This document shows positions 21,858 to 31,645 of a stretch of 64,000 bases of DNA, one piece after another (positions within the stretch are counted from its first letter, which is position 1; the number at the start of each line of letters is the position of its first letter). Location: contig JPHH03000031.1 in NCBI GenBank assembly GCA_000750105.3, positions 124,001 through 188,000 of the forward strand, given 5' to 3'. The notes under the pieces are model-generated. The model worked only from the letters and a program-made list of their open reading frames with translations. It was not told the origin of the DNA and searched no databases. The position numbers and the translations under genes were made by a program. This DNA is from Tolypocladium sp. Sup5 PDA-1 (Eukaryota > Ascomycota > Sordariomycetes > Hypocreales > Ophiocordycipitaceae).

Positions 21858-22233
21858 TGTCTGGGTCTGGTTGGGAATTTGGCGGCGCTGTTTGTCGAAT
21901 CGTCACATAACCCGAAAAGATGTGATTTTCCTGAAACTATCATCAATGTATACCCATGATTCTTGAGCTAACCGCGACGCAGCTCGTTGAATGCATGTAA
22001 AACGAGTAAGTCGCATCTTGAAAGCTACGCTCGAGAGTAGGTCACGTGTATCTCCACGTGGGAAAAATTTGCCCTGCCGACCACCCCCACCAACCAGAGG
22101 CGGGCGAGGCCCACAGCGATCGAATTGAAATTCACCAAAATCTCCCCACCAAGGCGGAACGAAATTCCTTCAACACCCAGATACCGTCCTGACCACCATT
22201 AGATACCGCTGAATCTATTGGGAGACTGCCAAA
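21858..22233. promoter_or_regulatory. Shared divergent promoter Trm732-uL1 with two CACGTG boxes
   Basis: Two perfect CACGTG sites at 22043..22048 and 22055..22060, 12 bp apart, 174-191 bp before the uL1 ATG. The spacing is about one helical turn. They lie between two translation-related genes read in opposite directions, so both could be controlled from here. Cbf1-type binding is inferred from motif identity only. Confidence 0.5.
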
Positions 22234-23131
22234 ATGTCGAAGATCACAGTCGGTAAGCCGCGAAATGCCCGCAAGCCGTCCAGCTCTCGAACGAGTCGAA
22301 ATCACCGACCCGACGACGCTGCTGCGCCGGTCCCCGATAGTACAAAAGCGCGGTCTGGCTAACCCATCGTTACAGCTAATGTCCGGACGCAAGTCGCGGA
22401 TCTCTTGGAGTACTCCAATGAGACCAAGAAGCGCAACTTCCTCGAGACCGTCGAGCTTCAGATCGGCCTGAAGAACTACGACCCTCAGCGTGACAAGCGT
22501 TTCTCGGGCACCATCAAGCTGCCCTCTATCCCCCGCCCCAACATGGCCATCTGGTACGAATAAATCGATGCTTTCCGTGGCAAGGGGCAAGGTTTGGCTG
22601 ACTGGAGGAATGCAGCATTCTCGGTGACCAGCACGATCTGGACCGTGCCAAGCACGGTGGCGTTGACGCCATGTCGGCCGATGACTTGAAGAAGCTGAAC
22701 AAGAACAAGAAGCTCATCAAGAAGCTGGCCCGCAAGTACGACGCCTTCGTCGCCTCCGAGGCTCTCATCAAGCAGATCCCCCGTCTCTTGGGTCCTGGTC
22801 TGTCCAAGGGTAAGGCGACACTGTTCACCGCTACTGGAGGGATCAACAGCTAACCTTGTCCTCCACAGCCGGCAAGTTCCCCACCCCCGTCTCGCACGCC
22901 GATGACTTGACTGGCAAGATCAACGAGGTCAAGTCCACCATCAAGTTCCAGCTCAAGAAGGTTCTCTGCATGGGTGTCGCCGTCGGCAACGTCGGCATGG
23001 AGCAGGAGGCGCTGATTGGCAACATCATGCTCGCCATCAACTACCTCGTCTCCCTGCTGAAGAAGGGCTGGCAGAACGTGGGCAGCCTGACCATCAAGGC
23101 CAGCATGTCCCCCCCCAAGCGCCTGTACTAA
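22234..23131 (+). CDS. rpl1: 60S ribosomal protein uL1 (L1/L10a)
   Basis: Four exons: 22234..22252, 22376..22553, 22616..22809 and 22869..23131, giving 217 residues, the standard length for the eukaryotic uL1/L10a protein of the ribosomal L1 stalk, which guides deacylated tRNA out of the E site. Recognisable segments are ETKKRNFLETVELQIGLKNY, GTIKLPSIPRPN, ILGDQHDLDRA, RKYDAFVASEALIKQIPRLL and the end TIKASMSPPKRLY. The first exon has 19 nt (MSKITV plus one base), and the first intron is the longest at 123 nt. All junctions keep frame. No snoRNA boxes were seen in the introns. Confidence 0.97.
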
Positions 23132-23364
23132 GCGGGCCTACACGCTTGCTGCAACTTGGTGTTGAGGGTCCATGTCTTGGTGGCTAGAAAGAAGTAACTT
23201 GGGCTAGAATCTCAATGCATGAGTGAAGTTGCGAAGCATCTTGCTTCTATCCACAGTGCAGTGACACACTCCCCATATGCAATGTAATGCCAGCACAACT
23301 CAACACACGGAGACTGGTCGGAAATAATGTTCGCTCGCCGCCATCATTCTATCCTGCTCGCTGT

Positions 23365-25192
23365 TTAGCAACTTTTTGTAACTCTCCAGGCAATAAGACC
23401 CCTTCGGCCAATCACTCTAGACAGGGTATTCCAAATTCCATCATCCCCAAAGTCCATGTCATCCAGGTTCAGATGCTTCCGATAACGCCAAACTTCCCGA
23501 AACCTCAACCCCTGTAGTCCCTTATTCGGGAGATATGGATCCAGCCAAGTGGCTGATGCCGGAGCAATCAGGTACGTCCCGTTTTTCTCTTTCAAATACT
23601 CTTGATTGCGCCGATCTGCCGGCGTGTCGCAAGTGGCAAGCTCCATCAGCAGCTCGAGCAACACCTCGCCCTTCAGTCCCATGACATCCTTTGTTTGTAG
23701 GATTTCGTTCTTGCCATTGAGGAGCCAAATGGGAGGCGTGTAAGTCTTCCACCAGATAGCCTGAGTGGCATCGGGCTGGTTGCTCATGAAGACTTGACCG
23801 GGCACGATGCCCCCTTGATGGTAGGTCCCCATCAGTACGCCGAAGAAGATGTTGAAGATGATCCACGCAACAGCCCAAATTCGAAGCATCGTTTTGCTCT
23901 TCGGTAGTTGAACTGAGGATAGGATCAAAGGCACGGTTGGTAGGAGGAATCGTGCCTCTTGGTGCTGAAATATGGATAGAACGAACAGCCCCGAGATGGC
24001 GGAGTAGAGTCTGATGGAGAAATGAGGTTTTGTGAACAGCAATACTGCCGCGGGGCCAAGGAGCTGGGGCAGGTTCCCCAGCAGGTGCTGGTACCAGGGA
24101 TGCAGGCCATGCTGAGCGAGGTTCTCGATCGACGAGTTGTACTGCAAGTTGTTGAGGGGTGTGATGACTGGCTTTGTGATTAGGTGCGCCCAGGTAAGGG
24201 GCTCGGATGTGTAGAAGGCGGTATCCAGCGCGATTGCTATTACAGTGGTAACGAGAGCAGCCGAAACCAGGGCTGCGAGAGATAAAGGCCTGTATGAATC
24301 AGCATATTGACCCCATAGTAGTCGACTTGGAACAGAAGGGACGTACTTATTTGAGAAATGGGGTATCAGACGAAGGCCAGGAATCAACAAAAAGGCCGGA
24401 AAGGTAATGCGGTTGAACAGGCCGAAGATGGCGACAATTCCGAGTATCGTAGACGCCGTAAGCGACGATTGTTGCTGGCCAGATTCAGTCAGCACACATC
24501 TCCATGCACACACGAGCTCGGGGGAGGGGCGTAGAACATACGCGGTCGTCCACAATGCGCTGTATCAAAACCAGACTCCAAGCCACGACCAAGGTCTCGA
24601 CCGAGTTGGAAAAGGTGTGCGTCTGGTACGTCCAAGTCACGTAGGACGAGGCGACAAGCAGGACGGCGACGCGCCGGTGCCGCGGCGACGGTATCAGCTC
24701 GTGCAGCGCCCAGTCCTCGAGGACGAAGCTGATGAGGAACATGAGGACCCTGAGCGTCCAGAAGACGGCGATGGGCGTGATCTCGCCATCCTGTCCGTTA
24801 CCGATCCATAGCCACCGGAGTAGTAGCATCGGTAGCCCGTAGACGGGCCATAGCGGGAAGACGCTTCGGATCGGGTGGTCGCTCGTGAATTCCCAGGTGC
24901 GCCGAACCGGGTAGCTGAATATTTGGCCTGTGTAAGGACAGTGTCAGCGGGAAACGATGTGTTTTCTCTGTCGCCTCGTGCGTGCGCGCGTGACCAAGCC
25001 AGGGGCGCATGTTTTCTCCGACGCCCCGGTCCGAGTTCTAGCAGAGGCCATGCAGGCGAGCGCATGAGCAGGTAAAAACGTACCGGCGATGACCTCGGGG
25101 CCCTGAAAGTTCTCGTCGGGATGCAGGTAGCTGGGCGACAAGGCGAACCACAGCCGGATGAGGACGAGGAGTAGATATGTGCGCCGCCACAT
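23365..25192 (-). CDS. smp3: GPI mannosyltransferase 4 (Smp3/PIG-Z family, GT22)
   Basis: Minus strand, exons 25084..25192, 24542..24927, 24347..24474 and 23365..24289, 515 residues. It is a multi-pass ER membrane protein that adds the fourth, side-branching mannose to the GPI precursor from dolichol-phosphate mannose. The GT22 motif HPDENFQ lies at residues 24-30, at the lumenal end of the first hydrophobic segment. The family motif HQEARFLLP is also present, and hydrophobic segments continue through most of the chain. Introns of 156, 67 and 57 nt keep frame (GCC G|GC CAA; GAC CGC|CAA; AA|G CCT). The 3' end converges on uL1, with 233 bp between the two stop codons. In yeast the fourth mannose is essential for GPI anchoring. 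Confidence 0.93.
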
Positions 25193-27854
25193 AGTTCAAC
25201 TTGCTGTCTCAATGGCGGAGATGGGCCAGCAAGCATGGGCTTGAGAAAAGATCGAGGAGGAACAGCGACATGAGCGACGAGGGTCGGGCTTCGCTTCGGT
25301 GCGGTCGGGGCTGCCAGAGCGCGGGCACAAAAAGCAATGCCGTGACGAGGACTGAGGACAGAGCGGCAGGGGATTCGATCGACGTGGTGATTCGGAGATT
25401 ATAATGCGTCTCGAGTCGCGTGGAAAATGCTGACGGGCTACGAGTGTCGCGCCATGAGGCCCCAGGGACGAAGACGAAAGAAGTAAGGCAGGCAGAAGCT
25501 GAAGAGTAGGTCGACGGGTAAATTAAATTAATTTGTCGACGCGTTATGGCAAGGTCTGGGTGGTGGTGATAAGATAGGTGCGTTCGCAACAAAGCCTGGA
25601 TTTAGGGGAGCGAGTGCTGAAAGCCAGGCTGGCACCTGACGATGGTCCGACAGAATAAGGGGCATGACCTCATAGCTTTTGGCTATTTTTCTGGCCACCT
25701 GGAGCTCAAGGCCCCCCCGTTGGTCAGCAGCAAGAAATGGCTTTGTGGCTGTTAGAGGCCACCAACAAGCGAGCACAGAGGGTAAAAGGGGTCCATGGAC
25801 AACAATGCACTGGAGATCAACAAGAGCAGGCGCTAATAACCCGCGCGCCGAGTGCTGAGCCCCGGAGCCTTCGGGACGGGCGGCGGCGCCTGGGGCCGTC
25901 AGAAATGCTGGTGGCCCCAGTCGCTAATAAAGGACAGAACCGGCCGCTAAACTAGAGCTGGTATGGAGCTCAGCTGCTCAAAGGCACCGGGAGACTGGTT
26001 TGCTTCCAGGATATTATTTATGGGGACTTCGGCACCAGCCGTGCCGTCGTGATGGAAGTAATCAACGGTGTTGCGTTGAGCAACTTGCCAGCTTGCCCAC
26101 TTGCCCACTTGTTGCCACTGGTGGCCTGCTGGGAAGAGTGTTTCTAGGGGTATGGTGCAGCACTGGCCGTTACTCGGCGAGAGCATCGAATGTACTCGTA
26201 GGTGAGATAAGTCAGCTCCTGCATTGCTGATGGATGGATGACGACCTCGATAGACAAGCCCCAACACCCCCTGGGCTGACACTTTGTTGCTTCGAATCCT
26301 ACCGAAGCTCGTGGAGCTGATCGCTGTCGCACGAAACCGAAAAGCACACATTTCCACACCCAGAGGCCGATAGCAGACGCCAAGTCCTGTTTACCTCCAC
26401 GGCTGCATATCGCATCGTGCACGCCCAAACAGCTGCAGGTACGGCAGGCAGGCTTGGCTACCACACGTTTCCGCAACCAATGGCAGAGGCCACGATGCAC
26501 TTGGCGAGGCAATCGACGATGAAGTGGCCTGGTAATTTGGTATGGCGTGGAATGTGTTGGGCGGCCCTGGTGGTCAACCTCAAAACGTGGATGGAGGCTC
26601 TGGCGCTGGCCGAACATCCATGCGCAACATCCAACGTGCTGCTGCCCTCGGCCGCTTTCGGTGAGCCCAGCTGGCGACTTGCAGATGCTAGAAATATTTT
26701 TCTCGAGTGCCTTGCGAGCTTTAGGACAGGTATGGGGGAGTGCAGTATAAACAAGCGGAATGTGATCTAGTGCCTCCGTACGAACCTGAATCCTGGCCGT
26801 TACTACATAAACTTACGTAGAGATTCTGCAAAAGTTAAATAGGAGAGTTGCCTCTATCTCTACTAGCATACAAACTGGACGGCATTTTAAGTACCTCTCA
26901 GAAGGCGATTTTGAGTTAGCCATAGCCCTTGCAAGGCAAAAAGTTGGTGTCTTCGCACACCAGAAGAGATATCTACAGGCAGTACGGGCGGTTTGGTGAT
27001 GACCTGAACTCGAATCTGTTTGGTCTTGGCTTCGAGGGCTCATTCGCTTCCAAGGCAACAGACACTCCCTGATTCAGTAAGCGGTTCACGCCCCTTGCCT
27101 CGTGTACTCCGTATTCTCAGCAGGGAGCCCTAGAATTTTGTCTGAAAGAGGGCGCCGCCCATGCCACCGGCGCTTCCAAAGGGCAACCTACATACAGTCC
27201 GTTGTCCCTCGCCCGAATATAGAAACACCGTTCAGTGCATCAAAGAATGGGCTTGATGAGTAAGTTAAATGAATTCGCAGTTCCGTATGTGCGCACCGGC
27301 ATGCAGAGTAAATAGGGCGTTTGTTTGAGCTGAAAGAAAGAGCCTCCATGTGGTTTACAATAACTGCACCTGCTGGATCCAGGCATGGCTTGAGCCGCCG
27401 AAGGCAGCAGCGTCTCCACAGCGCGTGTTGCGGCTCGTCATGATACTTTAAAAGGCTGCCGCTGCCTTGTGCAGCTCGAGAGTTTCTTTTTAAAGGCTGC
27501 TCTCTGTTACACCTCTTCGCCCATTGATTAACTATATAATAACGCATCCCCCTTTCAACTTGCCGTGCATCGGTTGGCTTTGCACAGCAAAACATCGGCC
27601 CTCGTTGAATCTGCCTAACCGCCCTCCAACCAGTACGTATTTCGGTCAGTCAGCGCTGCACCACTCATCAGGTAGGCTCGACCCCGCAGACCCTACCACC
27701 TATTGTCTGCCTACCACCTTTCTCCTCCAACTTCACCAAACCAACCTCACCTGCACACCATCGTCACCACGCTGCATCCGCACACTCTCTACGCGCCCGA
27801 CGAAGTGCTCACATCGATACTATCAGAATACCCTTCCTCTCCACCACCATCGTA
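25193..27854. other. 2.7-kb spacer upstream of Smp3 and Skp1
   Basis: Divergent spacer. It includes a possible decayed coding relic (26811-27075, listed separately), one TACTCCGTA 9-mer at 27105 and a TATATAAT at 27533-27540, about 320 bp before the Skp1 ATG, that may be a TATA box. The 300 bp before Skp1 are CT-rich and look like a 5' UTR. Short open frames at 25209-26770 resemble nothing known. Confidence 0.5.
26811..27075 (+). pseudogene. Possible decayed coding relic
   Basis: Reading from 26811 in one plus frame gives about 62 protein-like residues (for example TYVEILQKLNRRVASIST, then FKYLSEGDFELAIALARQKV, then FAHQKRYLQAV). The frame is broken by TGATGA at 26995-27000 and resumes as PELESVWSWLRGLIRFQGN. 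The segment is more AT-rich than the surrounding spacer, lacks a start codon and is bounded by stops. I do not recognise a family. It could be a fragment of a lost gene or element, or chance. Confidence 0.25.
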
Positions 27855-28600
27855 ATGGCCGATACCGCTGCTGCAGGACAGCCCGAGAAGGTCTGGCTGG
27901 CCTCGAACGACAACGCCCTCATCGAGGTTGGTAAGTTGGCACTGCACCCCACGGTCGAGATGCGCGAGAGCGAGCAAACGAGCGCATCGCCGCCCGGCCG
28001 AGCCCAGACAAGGACCTGCACTGTGCTGACACGACTCCAGACCGAGACGTGATTGAGCGCTCCGTCCTCATCAAGAACTTGCTCGGTGATACCGAGGCCA
28101 AGTCTACCAAGGAGACTCCTATCCCCATTCCCAACGTACGTTCCCACCGTCGACGCAGCCTGCTCATATCTCCGTCGACGCGCTGACACCATTCACAGGT
28201 CAATGAGGCGGTCCTGCGAAAGGTTCTCGAGTGGTGCGAGTGGCACCGCAACGACCCCCCTCAGGCCCAGGATGAGGAGTCGGACGCTCGCAAAAAGAGC
28301 ACCGACATCGATGACTGGGACCAGAAGTTCATGCAGGTCGACCAGGAGATGCTCTTCGAGATTATCCTCGTATGTTTTCTCTACCTTCCGGCACCAGCCG
28401 CCCAGCTAATGGTTTTCTGCTAGGCGTCCAACTACCTGGACATCAAGCCCCTCCTCGATGTAGGCTGCAAGACCGTTGCCAACATGATCAAGGGCAAGTC
28501 CCCCGAGGAGATCCGAAAGACGTTCAACATCACCAATGACTTCACGCCCGAGGAGGAGGAGCAGATCCGCCGGGAGAACGAGTGGGCCGAGGACCGATAG
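27855..28600 (+). CDS. skp1: Skp1 (E3 ubiquitin ligase SCF adaptor; SconC)
   Basis: Four exons: 27855..27930, 28041..28135, 28199..28369 and 28424..28600, 172 residues. Skp1 links F-box proteins to cullin in SCF ubiquitin ligases. The POZ fold is visible (VWLASNDNALIEVDRDVIERSVLIKNLL, then TPIPIPNVNEAVLRKVLEWCEWH). The C-terminal F-box-binding helices are present ([42 protein letters not shown]), and the chain ends with the universal NEWAEDR. Length and ending match full-length fungal Skp1. Introns are 54-110 nt and all have consensus borders. Confidence 0.97.
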
Positions 28601-29388
28601 GTGGCTTGACATTTCTGGGAAGCATGTTGCCCATATGTTTTGGGGTGACGGCCACGCTATTCTTCGTTCTCGGGACCAACTCTGCGGTGTGCAATTCTGG
28701 CGTTGAACGGGCTGATTTGGGACGTTGACTGGGTTTCCTTGCATTTCATGCGGAAGATTGTCCACGGCCTTGCTGCCACGGACATCGTTTCTACTCAGGT
28801 CTCAATTTCCATACACGTATGCAAAAGATCAAACGGTCGCGAGTGCCCCTAGTTGAGCTGGGCCCCAAGTGCCGGCAATCCCTAAATCCGAGAATTTGAC
28901 CTTGGCAAACGGTAATTCTGCACTGCGAACAAATGCGTTGCAAGTCTCACAGGCAGAAGATTCGGTCTATTCTTCGACACGTCGCTTTGTCCTTGGCGGG
29001 TTCGGAATGCAGAGTAGAGGCAACCACCACTTGACACTCCGTCCGCAGCGATACTTCCACAGGCACGTTCACATATATCACGGAGGCCAACGGCGTAGGA
29101 GCCACTGCTGTAAGTCTTCTTCCCTAACAGCGGGACATCAAAGTCTGCGCATTCCTTTCCCTATGACCGACCGTGACATGCAGTAATAGCGAGAACCGAG
29201 ATCCGGGCATTAACCCTGCCCATTCCGTGCGTCGACATCCCCCTCCGCGCCATGACAGCCCAACCCGCAATCCATCTATCCCTTCAAAGCGATCACCATG
29301 GCAAAGAAGTCGAGGGGGTGGTTGGTTATTTTGTGTTGTCGGCGACTGTCGATGCAAAGAGGAATCGAGAATGATCGGAAGGAATAGC
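28601..29388. other. Convergent spacer between Skp1 and eL39
   Basis: About 790 bases with no recognisable gene; presumed 3' UTRs from both sides. Short open frames here have no protein-like character. Confidence 0.5.
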
Positions 29389-29812
29389 TTAGATGTTGAG
29401 ACGAGTCTTCCTCCAGTGCCTTCTCTTCGCGTTGTAACTGTGGTTCTCTGCGTCAGTACTCCGAGGTTCTCAAGTCATTCGCAGCGGGAGCATCGGGGCA
29501 GAGAATTCGTCGCTTGGGTCGTGCTGGGGGAAGAAACGTACCGGACGGTGTTGCCCGTTCGGAGTCTAATCCATTGAGGCACAGGGCGGTTCTGCTTCTG
29601 CGCCTTCGCCATCTTCTGCTTGGTACGGAACGACTTGTGGCTCTGTCAAACAATCGTCAGTCTTCGATTCTTTCGTTGGCCATGGAGTGGCGCAACCCGC
29701 GGCCGCGAGCGCCGCAGAATCCGTTCGGAGAAATCAAGACGAGCGATCGAATCTATCTCCGGAAATGCGCGCGCTCGCGGACGGGTGTGCGTAGGGGGTA
29801 GCGTACCGGCAT
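29389..29812 (-). CDS. rpl39: 60S ribosomal protein eL39
   Basis: Minus strand, three exons: 29807..29812 (only ATG CCG), 29542..29642 and 29389..29437, 51 residues, exactly the eL39 length. Sequence starts MPSHKSFRTKQKMAKAQKQ and ends NAKRRHWRKTRLNI. eL39 is a tiny basic protein lining the nascent-chain exit tunnel. The 6-nt first coding exon is followed by a 164-nt intron, and the 104-nt second intron splits an Arg codon (CG|T). This gene is easily missed by automatic callers because no open frame of normal size exists. A CACGTG box lies about 275 bp upstream. Confidence 0.96.
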
Positions 29813-30861
29813 CTTGTCGGCTTTGCTTGTCGAGTCACTGAATGAAGATGATTTTCGTGGAGTTGAGACGGGGGAGGAATTTTGACCCGCACCTGAGGGC
29901 GTAAAGCCCTAGCGAGGAGTCGGATGGGGCGGTGTGTGGCTGGTGGGTGCGACTACTGGATGTGGCGCTAAATGTGTGCCTGAGGCAGCGAGACATCCGT
30001 GCCGCTGACCTTGGCGGAGCGTTTCAACTCCCGGAAGCTTAATAAGGCGGGTGGATGGTCGACAAAATCACCGCTCAAGCCTTGACACGTGAACGACACA
30101 TCTGACAGAGGGACTCGTGATGGCCAGCATCACCAGTCTTTTACTACTCGGCAAAAAGTGAACACGGGACATGCAATGGCTGTGTTGCTCATGCAGGGTC
30201 GTCACCACCGGCGCCGATGATTGCGTCCTTGCGCAGTTGCGCCCTGCATCGGCTTATACATCGAACCTTGCTGTCGTCCAGTCGCTTGATCACCAGAACT
30301 GCTAATCCAAGAGGCGTACGAAGATTGCTTGGAACGCGAGGCTTGTCAATGATGACGCCGGCTCAGTGATATGAGAAAATTTCGACGCATTTCCCAGCGG
30401 ATTGAAACTGTCATCTCAACGTGAACCGGCGGTTTAAACACTTGAAACCGTCATGACACACTTGTTGCAAGGCATAGGTAGCCCAGGTATTTCTGTCTAG
30501 CGCTTGGACCAACCGGAGGCCCAGAAGAGGGACGTCGCCTCCCCAGGCCCGCCCAAAAGCCATCCCATCCGAATGCATTTGGGCAGAGGTTCCAGAATAG
30601 GGGACGCATTTCTAATTACCCTCTCCTCTCCCTCCAAACCCAAAACTCGCCACGGAGATTCACGGTCACGCGCCAAAGCGACGGGCGTCCATTTGTTTTT
30701 CCTTTGGAGTTTTCTGATTTTGCGCCTACGTGTCCCCCCGCGATTCCGACGAGCCGCGCCGAGTGCGTCAGTGACAGGCGCCACCCGCCGCGACGCATCG
30801 AGAGCGACCTGAGACCTCTATCTAATACCCCGGGAGGAGCGGACGCTCGCGACTCGACAAG
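29813..30861. other. Divergent spacer between eL39 and Arl1
   Basis: About 1.05 kb between divergent starts, holding the CACGTG box at 30086. No other feature recognised. Confidence 0.5.
30086..30091. promoter_or_regulatory. CACGTG box upstream of eL39
   Basis: Perfect CACGTG about 275 bp before the eL39 start codon; same motif as at the other two ribosomal protein genes in the window. Confidence 0.4.
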
Positions 30862-31645
30862 ATGGGTGCGAGCATGTCATGGTTGTCTGGCCTGGTGTGG
30901 GCGAAGAAGGAGATTAGGATCTTGATTCTGGGTCTTGTGCGTCGCTCGCCGCGTTGGTGCCGCCGAGGACGATGTGCTGATGCGTCGGGTTACAGGACAA
31001 TGCTGGCAAGACGACTCTGTTGTACAGACTGAAGGTACGGCAACAAGCACGTGGCCCTCTCCGATCCGAAAGAAGGCTGATGGGCTTGGACAGATCGGCG
31101 AAGTAGTCACGACGATACCTACCATCGGCTTCAACGTCGAGTCCGTGTCATACAAGAACCTCAACTTCAATGTCTGGGTACGCACCGTCCGCCTCTACAT
31201 CAGCAGGCTCTCTGCAACCACTAACCGACCGAGCACAGGATCTGGGAGGTCAAACAAGCATCCGGCCGTACTGGCGGTGCTACTACGCCAACACCGCCGC
31301 CGTCATCTTCGTCGTCGACTCAACCGATATCGAGCGATTACAGACGGCAGCCGAGGAGCTGTCGGCCATGCTGAACGAGGAGGAGCTCAAGGACGCGGCG
31401 CTGCTGGTGTTTGCCAACAAGCAGGACCAGCCTGGCGCGAAGGGTGCGGGCGAGATCTCCGAGGCGCTGCGCCTGGGCGAGCTGCGGGATCGCAACTGGA
31501 GCATCATGGCCTGCTCGGCCGTGGACGGCAGCGGTGTGAACGAAGGGATGGACTGGCTGGTGGTAAGAGACTTGTCCTGCCCGCTCTGCATATGCAGGAG
31601 ACGTGAATGCTAACAGCCCACCAGCAAACCGTGTCGCAGGAGTAA
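30862..31645 (+). CDS. arl1: ADP-ribosylation factor-like GTPase Arl1
   Basis: Five exons: 30862..30936, 30996..31034, 31094..31177, 31239..31562 and 31625..31645, 180 residues. Arl1 is a trans-Golgi GTPase that recruits GRIP-domain golgins and Arf-GEFs. Gly2 is available for N-myristoylation (MGASMSWLSGLVW). The P-loop is GLDNAGKTT (about 24-32), switch 1 reads TIPTIGFNVE, switch 2 WDLGGQTSIRPYWRCYY, and the base motif is NKQD. WDLGGQTSIRPYWRCYY is characteristic of Arl1 rather than Arf1. The last exon encodes only QTVSQE and the stop, and the second exon only 13 codons. All junctions are phase 0. Confidence 0.96.

Noticed and set aside
26280..26300. TTCGAATCC string resembling a tRNA T-loop
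   Set aside because: Flanking stems do not pair.
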